In this document: piece after piece, positions 9,340-17,034 of the stretch
Layout: each line of letters opens with the position of its first letter
Position numbering within the stretch: position 1 is the first letter of the stretch
Notes under the pieces: generated by a model
Told to the model about the DNA's origin: nothing
The model's input: only the letters and a program-made list of their open reading frames with translations
Databases searched by the model: none
Assembly (NCBI RefSeq): GCF_029889745.1
Contig: NZ_CP123639.1
Span: 1,152,501 to 1,216,500 of the forward strand
Source: Ligilactobacillus faecis
GTDB lineage: Bacteria; Bacillota; Bacilli; Lactobacillales; Lactobacillaceae
DNA length: 64,000 bases
Direction: 5' to 3'
Position numbers and translations under genes: made by a program

Positions 9340-11520
9340 ATGGAACAAGCTTATGTAAAATTGGTCACTGAAAAACTCACATATCGCCCAGAGCAGATCG
9401 AAGCGGCGTTGAAATTATTAGATGAAGGAAATACGATCCCCTTTATCGCGCGTTATCGTAAAGAAGCAACTAAAAGTTTAGATGAAGTCGAACTGCGTGA
9501 GATCAAAACGGTCTATGAGCAAACAGAAAAGCTCGAGAAAAAGCGGACCGATATTGTGGCAAAGATCACAGAACAAGAGAAGTTGACCCCTAAATTAAAA
9601 AAAGCACTGTTAGAAGCTAAAACGCTCCAACAGTTAGAAGATCTATATTTGCCTTTTAAACAAAAACGGCGGACTAAGGCTCAGATCGCTAAAGAACAAG
9701 GTTTAGCTGGCTTAGCTAAAGAACTTTTAAAATTTGATACTGAAGACGTGTTCAGTAAAGCCCAAAAATATGTTGCGAAAGCTAAAGGCGTCGCTGACGA
9801 AGAAAAAGCGTTAGCAGGAGCGCATGAGATCTTAGCAGAAGCGTTTGGTGAAAGTGCCCCTTTACGTGCTTTTGTGCGCCGGCATGCTCAGAAAAAAGGG
9901 TATCTCGAAAGTAAATTAAAAGATCAAGTAAAAGATGAAACTCGTGTTTATCAAGACTATTACGCTTTTGAAGAAGCTATCAGTTCGATCTTAGATCACC
10001 GGATCTTAGCGCTTGATCGTGGTGAAAAGGCAGGTGTTTTAAAAGTTAGCTTAGTGGTTGATGATGGCTATGTTTTACGGTATTTCCATTCACAGCTGAT
10101 CGGTCAAAAACAAGGACCAAGTGTTGCTTATGTTGAAAAAGCTTATACGGATGCCTATAAACGCTTTATTTTCCCTGCGATCGAACGTGAGCTTCGGCGT
10201 GATCTGACTGCTAAAGCAGTCAAACAAGCGATCGCAGTTTTTGGGGATAACTTATACCATCTTTTGATGCAAGCTCCTCTTAAAGGAAAAACGATCTTAG
10301 GTCTAGATCCGGCTTTTCGCACTGGGTGCAAATTAGCAGTCGTTGATCCGACTGGTAAATTTTTAGCTAAAGCAGTCATTTATCCCCATGAAAAAGCTAA
10401 GGGCCAAAAGCCAGATCCAAAAAAGCAAGCCCAAGCTAAGCAAACTTTAAAAGCCTTGATCGAAAAATATGGGGTTGAGATGGTCGCGATCGGAAATGGG
10501 ACTGCCAGCCGTGAATCAGAGCGCTTCGTTGCCCAAGTTTTAGAAGAAATTCCAGCAAAAGTCTACTATGTGATCGTTAATGAAGCCGGGGCGTCTGTCT
10601 ATTCTGCGAGTGAAGCAGCCCGGACAGAGTTTCCAGATTTTAACGTGGAAGAGCGCTCAGCTGTGAGCATTGCGCGTCGTTTGCAAGATCCTTTAGCAGA
10701 ACTGATCAAGATCGATCCTAAAGCAATCGGGGTAGGGCAGTATCAACACGATCTTCCAGAAAAACAATTAGATGAAAAATTGGCAACTGTGATCGAAACA
10801 GGAGTCAATCAAGCTGGTGTCAATTTAAATACAGCTAGTGCAGCCTTGCTTCAGCATATCTCAGGCTTAAATAAAACGACTGCGCAAAATATCGTAGCTT
10901 ATCGGGATGAAAATGGTCGTTTTGAAGCTCGGACTGAGCTAAAGAAAGTCCCCCGTCTAGGTAAGAAAGCTTATGAACAGGCCGCTGGTTTTTTACGGAT
11001 CAGTGAAGGAAAAAATATTTTTGATAACACTGACATCCATCCAGAAAGTTATCCTTTAGCCCAAAAACTTTTAGTGGCAGCAAAGCTCTCTATCGACCAG
11101 TTAGGGACGACTACCGCTAAAGAACAACTTGAAGCGTTAGATCTCAAAGCTTTTGCTCAAAAACAAGCGGCTGGGGTAGAGACTGTAACGGATATCGTTC
11201 AAAGTTTAAGTAAACCTGGGCGAACATTTCGCGATACGATGCCAGCCCCACTTTTACGATCAGATATTTTGCATTTAGAAGATCTCAAACCTAAAATGCA
11301 ACTACAAGGAACGGTCAGAAATGTCGTTGACTTTGGAGTTTTTGTCGATATCGGCGTCAAACAAGATGGTTTAGTCCATATCTCGAAGTTGAGTAAAAAC
11401 TTTGTCAAACATCCAAGTCAAGTTGTAGCAGTTGGAGATATCGTAACTGTTTATGTTGAAGAAGTCGATCTAAAGCGTAACCGGATCCAATTGAGTATGT
11501 TAGGACCAGAAAATGACTGA
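9340..11520 (+). CDS. tex: Tex-family RNA-binding protein (YqgF/HhH/S1 domains)
   Basis: Tex proteins bind nucleic acid through several domains and act in transcription; the precise role is not settled. Order seen: helical Tex N-terminal region with [12 protein letters not shown], a YqgF/RNase H-like domain ([15 protein letters not shown], then [10 protein letters not shown]), a helix-hairpin-helix segment ([17 protein letters not shown]) and a C-terminal S1 domain ([16 protein letters not shown]). 726 residues, normal. GCGAGGA lies 7 nt before the ATG. Its last eight bases overlap the next gene, implying translational coupling. Confidence 0.93.
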   Translation: MEQAYVKLVTEKLTYRPEQIEAALKLLDEGNTIPFIARYRKEATKSLDEVELREIKTVYEQTEKLEKKRTDIVAKITEQEKLTPKLKKALLEAKTLQQLEDLYLPFKQKRRTKAQIAKEQGLAGLAKELLKFDTEDVFSKAQKYVAKAKGVADEEKALAGAHEILAEAFGESAPLRAFVRRHAQKKGYLESKLKDQVKDETRVYQDYYAFEEAISSILDHRILALDRGEKAGVLKVSLVVDDGYVLRYFHSQLIGQKQGPSVAYVEKAYTDAYKRFIFPAIERELRRDLTAKAVKQAIAVFGDNLYHLLMQAPLKGKTILGLDPAFRTGCKLAVVDPTGKFLAKAVIYPHEKAKGQKPDPKKQAQAKQTLKALIEKYGVEMVAIGNGTASRESERFVAQVLEEIPAKVYYVIVNEAGASVYSASEAARTEFPDFNVEERSAVSIARRLQDPLAELIKIDPKAIGVGQYQHDLPEKQLDEKLATVIETGVNQAGVNLNTASAALLQHISGLNKTTAQNIVAYRDENGRFEARTELKKVPRLGKKAYEQAAGFLRISEGKNIFDNTDIHPESYPLAQKLLVAAKLSIDQLGTTTAKEQLEALDLKAFAQKQAAGVETVTDIVQSLSKPGRTFRDTMPAPLLRSDILHLEDLKPKMQLQGTVRNVVDFGVFVDIGVKQDGLVHISKLSKNFVKHPSQVVAVGDIVTVYVEEVDLKRNRIQLSMLGPEND

Positions 11521-11959
11521 AGCAGAACTGCAAGCACTTGTTGAGATGCTTTCACTTAAATATTTCAAACGTCCATTCAAGCATCGAGCCCGTTTCAATC
11601 CCCGGTTACAAACGACAGGTGGGCGTTATCTTTTGAGCAGTCATGATCTAGAGTTGAATCAAAAGATGTTGACTGAACATAGTCGAGAAGTTTTGATCGG
11701 GACGATCAAACATGAGCTATGTCATTATCACTTACATTTAGAAAAAAGAGGGTATCGTCACCGTGATCAAGACTTTAAACAGCTCTTAAAAAAAGTCGGT
11801 GGTCTTCGGTTTGCACCAGCTACTGTCAAAAAAGCACGCTATCATTATCAATGCTGCGAGTGTCAGCAAGATTATTTACGGCAGCGAAGAGTTGATGTGC
11901 AAAAATATCGGTGTGGTAAGTGTCGAGGCCAGCTCAAATTGCTCAAAAAAAATTTTTAA
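11513..11959 (+). CDS. SprT-like zinc metalloprotein
   Basis: Small protein of the bacterial SprT family (148 residues). A zinc-protease-like motif HELCHYHLH lies near residue 67, and a C-terminal zinc ribbon is formed by CCEC and CGKC. Eukaryotic relatives (Spartan) cut DNA-protein crosslinks; the role of the short Firmicutes form is not established. The ATG overlaps the end of tex, and AGGA lies just upstream. Downstream is the tRNA-Leu promoter. Confidence 0.82.
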   Translation: MTEAELQALVEMLSLKYFKRPFKHRARFNPRLQTTGGRYLLSSHDLELNQKMLTEHSREVLIGTIKHELCHYHLHLEKRGYRHRDQDFKQLLKKVGGLRFAPATVKKARYHYQCCECQQDYLRQRRVDVQKYRCGKCRGQLKLLKKNF

Positions 11960-11965
11960 AAAAGG

Positions 11966-11994
11966 TTGCAGCGTCTGAAAATGTCTGCTATAAT
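11966..11994 (+). promoter_or_regulatory. Promoter of tRNA-Leu
   Basis: TTGCAG, 17 bp, perfect TATAAT; 13 bp before the tRNA. Confidence 0.85.
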
Positions 11995-12007
11995 TAATTC
12001 TGTTGTC

Positions 12008-12093
12008 GCGGGTATGGCGGAATTGGCAGACGCGTCAGACTAAGGATCTGGTGAGCAATTGAGCTCGTGATGGTTCGAATCCATTTACCCGCA
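12008..12093 (+). tRNA. tRNA-Leu (AAG)
   Basis: Class II tRNA. Acceptor GCGGGTA pairs with TACCCGC; the anticodon stem TCAGA/TCTGG encloses the loop CTAAGGA, so the anticodon is AAG. It has a long variable arm and a normal T arm (ATGGTTCGAATCCAT). CCA is not encoded. Confidence 0.94.
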
Positions 12094-12104
12094 TCATTGA
12101 AAGA

Positions 12105-12134
12105 AGAGCTGTGAATTATTCGCAGCTCTTTTTT
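12105..12134 (+). terminator. Terminator of tRNA-Leu
   Basis: 11-bp stem AGAGCTGTGAA / TTCGCAGCTCT with one T-G pair, 3-nt loop, then six T. It lies 30 bp before the fabH start codon. Confidence 0.85.
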
Positions 12135-12164
12135 AATTTCACGCAAGAAATGAGGCTAAAGAAG

Positions 12165-13148
12165 ATGAATGCTGTAAAAATCAGTGCAAGTGCTGGCTAT
12201 TTGCCTGAAAGAGTCGTGACAAATGATGAATTGAGTCAGATCATGGCGACCTCAGATGAGTGGATCGTAGCACATACTGGGATCAAAGAAAGGCGTTATG
12301 CACTGGGAGAAAATACCTCTGATCTAGCAACAAAAGTCGCCCAAAAGTTGTTGAAAGAAGCTCGCTTGGCGCCAGAAGAACTTGATCTGATCATCGTTTC
12401 AACGATCACCCCAGATGCTTTGACACCGTCAACGGCTGCTTTAGTCCAACGTAATATTCAAGCTAAAAATGCTTTTGCTTATGATCTTTCGGCAGCGTGT
12501 GCAGGTTTTATCTTCGCGTTATCCACAGGTGAAAAGTTTATTCGCTCAGGAGCATATCAAAAAGTAATGATCATTAGCGCAGAAACAAATTCGAAAATGA
12601 TGGACTTTACTGACCGGACCTCGGCTGTCTTCTTTGGGGATGGGGCAGCAGGCGTGATCATTGAAGCTAGTCAAGCTCAAGATGAGATCTTAGCTGAAAA
12701 ATTGTGTACTGCAGGCAATAGTGAAGTTATCCACAGTGGACGGGTGGCGCCACTGACTCAAGTTGCGGCATCGAATTATCCACAGGTGGATGCTTTTTAC
12801 CAAGATGGGCGGGCTGTGTTTGAATTTGTGACGACGACTGTTTTAGCTCATATCGATGAATTTTTACAAGCCCAAGGTCTGAGACCACAAGATCTTGACC
12901 TAGTCGTGACGCATCAAGCTAATTTACGTTTGATCGAGAAGATCGCGAATCATTTAGAATTACCTCTAGATAGATTTGCGATCAATGTTGATCAAGTTGG
13001 CAATACTTCTTCGGTTGGGATCCCGTTAGCGTTAGCTCAAGCACTTAAAGCAGGACAAAGACCAAAGACAGCTTTACTGACAGGCTTTGGGGCTGGTTTA
13101 GCCTATGGTAGTTTGTTGCTTGATCTGAGTCATTACCAAGAAAATTAA
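12165..13148 (+). CDS. fabH: Beta-ketoacyl-ACP synthase III
   Basis: Condenses acetyl-CoA with malonyl-ACP to start fatty acid synthesis. The catalytic triad is visible: Cys in SAACAGFIFAL, His in THQANLRL and Asn in GNTSSVGI. The reading frame is open further upstream through the tRNA terminator; this ATG is chosen because GAGG lies 9 nt before it and it gives 327 residues, the normal length. It stands alone between two terminators rather than in a fab cluster, so it could be a second KAS III copy; that cannot be judged from this window. Confidence 0.9.
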   Translation: MNAVKISASAGYLPERVVTNDELSQIMATSDEWIVAHTGIKERRYALGENTSDLATKVAQKLLKEARLAPEELDLIIVSTITPDALTPSTAALVQRNIQAKNAFAYDLSAACAGFIFALSTGEKFIRSGAYQKVMIISAETNSKMMDFTDRTSAVFFGDGAAGVIIEASQAQDEILAEKLCTAGNSEVIHSGRVAPLTQVAASNYPQVDAFYQDGRAVFEFVTTTVLAHIDEFLQAQGLRPQDLDLVVTHQANLRLIEKIANHLELPLDRFAINVDQVGNTSSVGIPLALAQALKAGQRPKTALLTGFGAGLAYGSLLLDLSHYQEN

Positions 13149-13159
13149 ATTTTTTTACT

Positions 13160-13196
13160 CGCTCAAACGTGGTTAATTGCGTTTGAGCGTTTTTTA
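13160..13196 (+). terminator. Terminator of fabH
   Basis: Perfect 10-bp stem CGCTCAAACG / CGTTTGAGCG, 10-nt loop, then six T. Confidence 0.9.
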
Positions 13197-13228
13197 TTTA
13201 TACAATAAATAAAAATAACACTAAATTA

Positions 13229-13277
13229 ATTTATTTCTAAAATAAATATTGACACTTATGTTGTATGAGAATATACT
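13229..13277 (+). promoter_or_regulatory. Strong promoter with upstream inverted repeat, peptide cluster
   Basis: Perfect -35 TTGACA, 17 bp, TATACT. Directly upstream sits an 8-bp inverted repeat, ATTTATTT-cta-AAATAAAT, a possible operator. The surrounding DNA is more AT-rich than its neighbours. Confidence 0.75.
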
Positions 13278-13309
13278 TAGCCTAACTTAAATAAAGCGAG
13301 GTGATATAT

Positions 13310-13381
13310 ATGTCGTCAAGGCTACCTGCACCAAAACATAGTAGTCTACCACCGGTTGGCTTCCGCGTTGGTAGCAGATAA
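13310..13381 (+). CDS. Short basic peptide, candidate precursor of a modified peptide
   Basis: A 23-codon reading frame (ATG to TAA) with a good ribosome-binding site (GCGAGGTGA, 6 nt before the ATG) behind a near-consensus promoter. The peptide is rich in Pro (6, 8, 14, 15) and basic residues (Arg4, Lys9, His10, Arg19, Arg23), and its end holds two VGxR units (VGFR, VGSR). It is followed by a hairpin and then an MccB-like enzyme gene, the order of mccA-mccB. MccA peptides normally end in Asn; this one ends in Arg, so the modification, if any, may differ. Product and function are inferred from context. Confidence 0.65.
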   Translation: MSSRLPAPKHSSLPPVGFRVGSR

Positions 13382-13390
13382 TTTATAGAG

Positions 13391-13422
13391 GGTCTTTGAT
13401 CATTTTGATTAAAGACCTTTAT
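13391..13422 (+). terminator. Weak terminator/attenuator between peptide and enzyme genes
   Basis: Stem GGTCTTT / AAAGACC with a 13-nt loop, followed by TTTATT. A leaky hairpin here would give much more peptide than enzyme message, as described for the mccA-mccB interval of the microcin C operon. Confidence 0.6.
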
Positions 13423-13451
13423 TAAGATTGTGTTACAAGGGGAGAGGATTT

Positions 13452-14423
13452 ATGAAAATGAAAAGGACTTTGCAACCATATGTTGCGGAAGATAAAATTG
13501 TCTTTGGATATGGTAATGAATCTTTAGTTAGATCATTACCATACACTAAAAAGAATGAAGAGCTAGTAAAAAAACTAGATAGGTACGATACTAATGATAT
13601 TGATAAGTATACTTTGGATGAGTTAAATACTGTTAAAAAGTGGGCTAAGAAGGGTTTACTCACAAATAATCAGTATAACGATGATAAGTATTCTAGAAAT
13701 ATTAATTTCTTTGAGTGGATCGATATTTCTGAGAATACTGACCCAGTTAAGTATCAACAGCAATTATCTCAAAAAGAAGTATTGATTGTAGGTATGGGGG
13801 GAATCGGTGGAAATATTGCAGAAATATTGACTAGGTTAGGAGTCAAAAGATTTATATTATTGGATTTCGATAAGGTAGATGCATCCAATTTAACCCGACA
13901 GAGTGTTTTTCAAGAAAAAGATATAGGATATTCAAAAGTCCTAACAGTTAAGCGTTATTTAAAGGAAATTGATAGCAGTGTAAGTGTAATTACTATAGAA
14001 AAAAAGATCACGACCAAGCAAGATTTGGATGAAGTCTATAAACAATATGACTTTGATTTAGCACTTTGTTGTGCAGATAAACCAGAAATTGTAATAGATT
14101 ATTGGTTTGACGATCTTTCGGAAAAATATGGTAAGCCTTTTATAGCTGGTTCGTATGCTTCGACCGTAATAAATTATACATGTATTAGGCCAGGAAAAAC
14201 TGAATCATTACGAAAATTCTATAGTGAGAACATGATAACTGATGAAAATCTTTTGGGAAATAAAGCTCCTACGAGTATAATAGCGCCTATTTCATATATG
14301 GCTGCGGGCTTGATTGCTTATCGCGCATTTTATGAACTTGTAGATTTGCGTAATGAAATACCAGATGCTATCCAAATTGATCTACTAAATTGGCAGGTGA
14401 TGTGCTATGACCTTAATGAGTAA
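13452..14423 (+). CDS. MccB/PaaA-like E1 (ThiF-family) adenylyltransferase
   Basis: 323-residue protein with an N-terminal domain of about 100 residues that matches the place of the peptide-binding (RRE/clamp) domain of MccB, then an E1-type domain: ATP loop GMGGIGG (114-120), the DxDxV-SNLxRQ block in LDFDKVDASNLTRQ (137-150), Lys162 at the catalytic lysine position, and ADKPE (208-212), similar to MccB. The paired CxxC motifs of MoeB/ThiF are not seen, which argues against cofactor synthesis. Such enzymes adenylylate a peptide C-terminus. The start has GGGGAGAGG just upstream. Ile codons are mostly ATT/ATA, unlike neighbouring genes, suggesting acquisition. The peptide gene upstream and exporter downstream (17-bp overlap) support a role in making a modified peptide. 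Confidence 0.8.
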   Translation: MKMKRTLQPYVAEDKIVFGYGNESLVRSLPYTKKNEELVKKLDRYDTNDIDKYTLDELNTVKKWAKKGLLTNNQYNDDKYSRNINFFEWIDISENTDPVKYQQQLSQKEVLIVGMGGIGGNIAEILTRLGVKRFILLDFDKVDASNLTRQSVFQEKDIGYSKVLTVKRYLKEIDSSVSVITIEKKITTKQDLDEVYKQYDFDLALCCADKPEIVIDYWFDDLSEKYGKPFIAGSYASTVINYTCIRPGKTESLRKFYSENMITDENLLGNKAPTSIIAPISYMAAGLIAYRAFYELVDLRNEIPDAIQIDLLNWQVMCYDLNE

Positions 14424-15597
14424 ATATCCTAAAGATTTTCGCAAGTTGATCTATAGCGGAAGTATGGATAATATTGCAGACAGTCTTTATGGAGTGGCTT
14501 TTTTACTTGGATTAGTCAAGATCTATCATATCAAAGCCGATTCGTTATCACTATTTGTTTTAGTCGGGATGATTCCATCACTGTTAGCCTTCTTGTATAG
14601 TCCTTTTTTGGCGAAGATCAAACGCACAAAAGAATGGCTCTTATTTTTTCGAGGACTTTACTTTGCAGTAGCCTTTTTAGTAATGCTTAGCTTTTATTGG
14701 CATGTATCAGTGGGCTATTTATATTTGTATAATCTACTCTTCAGTCTGCTTGCGAGTTTACAAGCCGCATTGCAAACTCGACTCGTACCTGAGATCTTAC
14801 AAAATAAAAATGAGTTGATCGAACGTTCCGTTGATATTCAATATTTTACAGGAAATACACTCGATATTTTAAGTAATTTTGTCGCTTCACTTTTACTGGG
14901 GATCATGTCTTATCTAGCCGTTATCCAACTTAGTTTTCCGTTTTTCGTTTTGGCTTTTCTTTTTATTCTTAAATTAAAAGGCGTAGGTCAAAAGCAAAAC
15001 GACCAATTTGAAAAGCTTCCGCCACTAAAAAGCCTTTTAGTGAGTAGTAAGCTCTTTTTTCAACGAAAGAGTGCGAGCCAGATCATTATGATCGAAGCTT
15101 TTTTAAGTGGCGCATTGGATCTACTTTCAACTTTAGCGCCATTGTATTTAGTGAGTTTAAAAGTTGATCTTAAGTGGTTAGGGGTGATCTTAGCACTACA
15201 ACGTGCAGCTGATTTTACTGGAGCACTTTTAGCTCCGTATGTTTCGATCGAGCATAAGCGTTTCTTTTGCATTGATTATATTTTTTCAGGAACGGCTTTC
15301 TTACTGATCTTTATCATTCCACAATTTTACATAAAATTGATCTTACTATATTTGGGGTTTGTTTTAGTCGGAATTTCAGGGAATATTTTTGAGAAGATGA
15401 TCTATCAAGAATATACACAGTTAGATTTTTCGGTCGTTTCAACATTGGTCACAAGTCTATATTCGTTTTTTGGAGTCCTTTTTTTACTTGTTCCACAATT
15501 TTACAGCAACATCGTCGGCTTAGGTCTGGTCTTGAATAGTTTGACGATCCTTTTTGGGATAATTATCTCTTTTCAAGGTAAAAAAAGCTTGAAATAA
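14407..15597 (+). CDS. MFS exporter of the peptide cluster
   Basis: 396 residues with about 12 hydrophobic segments; a major-facilitator protein. Its start lies inside the E1 gene (17-bp overlap) with AGGTGA placed 6 nt before the ATG, so the two are translationally coupled. In microcin C-type clusters an MFS protein (MccC) exports the toxic product and protects the producer, and that is the likely role here. Codon use is host-like (many GATC-containing Ile codons), in contrast to the E1 gene. No MccE or MccF immunity gene is next to it. Substrate is inferred. Confidence 0.78.
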   Translation: MTLMSKYPKDFRKLIYSGSMDNIADSLYGVAFLLGLVKIYHIKADSLSLFVLVGMIPSLLAFLYSPFLAKIKRTKEWLLFFRGLYFAVAFLVMLSFYWHVSVGYLYLYNLLFSLLASLQAALQTRLVPEILQNKNELIERSVDIQYFTGNTLDILSNFVASLLLGIMSYLAVIQLSFPFFVLAFLFILKLKGVGQKQNDQFEKLPPLKSLLVSSKLFFQRKSASQIIMIEAFLSGALDLLSTLAPLYLVSLKVDLKWLGVILALQRAADFTGALLAPYVSIEHKRFFCIDYIFSGTAFLLIFIIPQFYIKLILLYLGFVLVGISGNIFEKMIYQEYTQLDFSVVSTLVTSLYSFFGVLFLLVPQFYSNIVGLGLVLNSLTILFGIIISFQGKKSLK

Positions 15598-15646
15598 AAA
15601 ATGCTAGGAAGCACCCTTTTAAAGGGAATGTTTCCTAGCATTTTTT
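15596..15646. terminator. Bidirectional terminator between the exporter and LCP genes
   Basis: 15-bp stem (AAAAAATGCTAGGAA and its complement) with an inner CCCTTT/AAAGGG helix; poly-T on both strands. Confidence 0.9.
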
Positions 15647-15661
15647 AGTGTCATAAATTTA

Positions 15662-16774
15662 TCAATAAGTTGAATTGCCATAGTTATTACTGTAGTCAGG
15701 GCCACTATGATCATAATCGTTTTGATCATAGTCACTCGAACCATAGTCACTACCATAGCTGTCTGCTTGATCGCTAAAATCTTTGTCAGTCTTTTCTAGC
15801 CCAAGTTGTTCACGGATCTCATTTGAGATCTTTTTCTTTTCTTCGGCCGTTGCGACTTGATAAGATAAGCCATCAAGCATCGTGTCTTGCCCTTGAAGAA
15901 CTTTTGAGTTGATATTTTCACTTGCAGCTGTATATTTAGTTGCGATCGTGACCATGTCGCCATAAGTCAAATCAGTTTGCATATTTGAACCGATCGATTT
16001 TAAGATCTTATCGTAATTAGAGATCGCAGAAACGGACATTGCTTTGCTGACGATCGCTTGGATAACTTGTTTTTGGCGTTTTTGCCGACCATAGTCACCT
16101 TCGGGATCGTCATAACGCATCCGAGAATAAGCTAAAGCCTGTTTTCCGTTCATTTTGACAGTCTTGCCTTTTGTAACATCAGCCTCTTCGTATTTAAAAG
16201 TCAAAAGCGGTTTGATCGTGATCCCGCCCACAGCATCAACTAATTGTGTTAGTCCTCGCATGTTGACTAAAATATAGTAATCGATCGGAATATCAAGCGT
16301 ATCTTGAACTGTTTTGACGGCCGTTGAAGTACCTCCGATCGTGTACGCTGCGTTGATCTTGTCATAAGAGTTTTCTGAATCGGGCACACTGACTTTAGTA
16401 TCACGGGGAATACTTGTCAAAGTTGTTGTTTTAGTTGAGGGGTTGACAGTCGCAACGATGATCGTATCGGTCCGCCCTTTATCCGTTCGTCCGAGATCGC
16501 CTGTGTCAGTTCCCAAAAGTAAGATCGAGATCGGTCTTTTATCTTTTAAAACAGAGGAAACATCACGACTTTTTTTCAAATTTGTTTTTGAATAAGTTTG
16601 ATCGATCGTATTTTTAGCTGAATTTAAGATATTGTATGCATATGCGCCAATAGCGTAGAAAATAGCTAAGGTTGCGAGCAAAAGTCCAAGATAGATCCGC
16701 TTACGTAACTTTGTATCCATCTTTTTAGCATGACTGTGACTATTACGTCGGGGCTGTTTGTTTTCGTTGTCCAT
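15662..16774 (-). CDS. LytR-CpsA-Psr (LCP) family cell-wall protein
   Basis: LCP proteins attach teichoic acids or polysaccharides from lipid carriers to peptidoglycan outside the membrane. Seen: a short basic cytosolic tail, one membrane segment (IYLGLLLATLAIFYAIGAYA), then the LCP domain with ILLLGTDTGD, GRTDTIIVATVNP and SIPRDTKV (phosphate- and metal-binding Asp/Arg). The C-terminus is a Tyr/Asp/Ser/Gly-rich tail of about 35 residues. The frame stays open 27 codons upstream, but this ATG is preferred: AAGAAAGGA sits upstream and a CTATAT/ATATAG hairpin lies between it and the ATG (see leader feature). 370 residues. Confidence 0.87.
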   Translation of the reverse strand: MDNENKQPRRNSHSHAKKMDTKLRKRIYLGLLLATLAIFYAIGAYAYNILNSAKNTIDQTYSKTNLKKSRDVSSVLKDKRPISILLLGTDTGDLGRTDKGRTDTIIVATVNPSTKTTTLTSIPRDTKVSVPDSENSYDKINAAYTIGGTSTAVKTVQDTLDIPIDYYILVNMRGLTQLVDAVGGITIKPLLTFKYEEADVTKGKTVKMNGKQALAYSRMRYDDPEGDYGRQKRQKQVIQAIVSKAMSVSAISNYDKILKSIGSNMQTDLTYGDMVTIATKYTAASENINSKVLQGQDTMLDGLSYQVATAEEKKKISNEIREQLGLEKTDKDFSDQADSYGSDYGSSDYDQNDYDHSGPDYSNNYGNSTY

Positions 16775-16818
16775 ATCAATATGTAATGCTATATGAGAGA
16801 TATAGCCTGTCCTTTCTT
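16775..16818 (-). promoter_or_regulatory. Split ribosome-binding-site leader, short form, before LCP gene
   Basis: On the minus strand: AAGAAAGGAC, then AG, then a 7-bp hairpin GCTATAT-ctctc-ATATAGC, then 13 nt, then ATG. There is no purine-rich site between the hairpin and the ATG. The same AAGAAAGGA...CTATAT...ATATAG order is seen before dut, radA, secE and mprF. Confidence 0.6.
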
Positions 16819-16967
16819 TAGTGTTTCGACTAGCCTTCATTTTAGCATAGTTCAATAAGTAAAAACTACCTCATTTAGTATACACGCTCATTTCAAAAGT
16901 TTAAGCTTTAGGCATAAAACTTAAATGAATTTAAAAGATTACGTTTTTTTTAAGCTTTAAAAGCCTG

Positions 16968-16976
16968 TGTTATAAT
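16968..16976 (+). promoter_or_regulatory. Extended -10 promoter of the ThrE-type gene
   Basis: TGTTATAAT, an extended -10 with perfect TATAAT; no good -35. Confidence 0.6.
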
Positions 16977-17034
16977 AAAAAGTTGTTTATACATACCAAG
17001 CATAACAAATTTTACATAAGAGGTCGGGTGAAGA

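Noticed and set aside
13452-14423. E1-like gene as MoeB/ThiF for molybdopterin or thiamine
   Set aside because: No zinc CxxC pairs, extra N-terminal domain, no moa/thi genes nearby, and a peptide gene plus exporter in the same unit.
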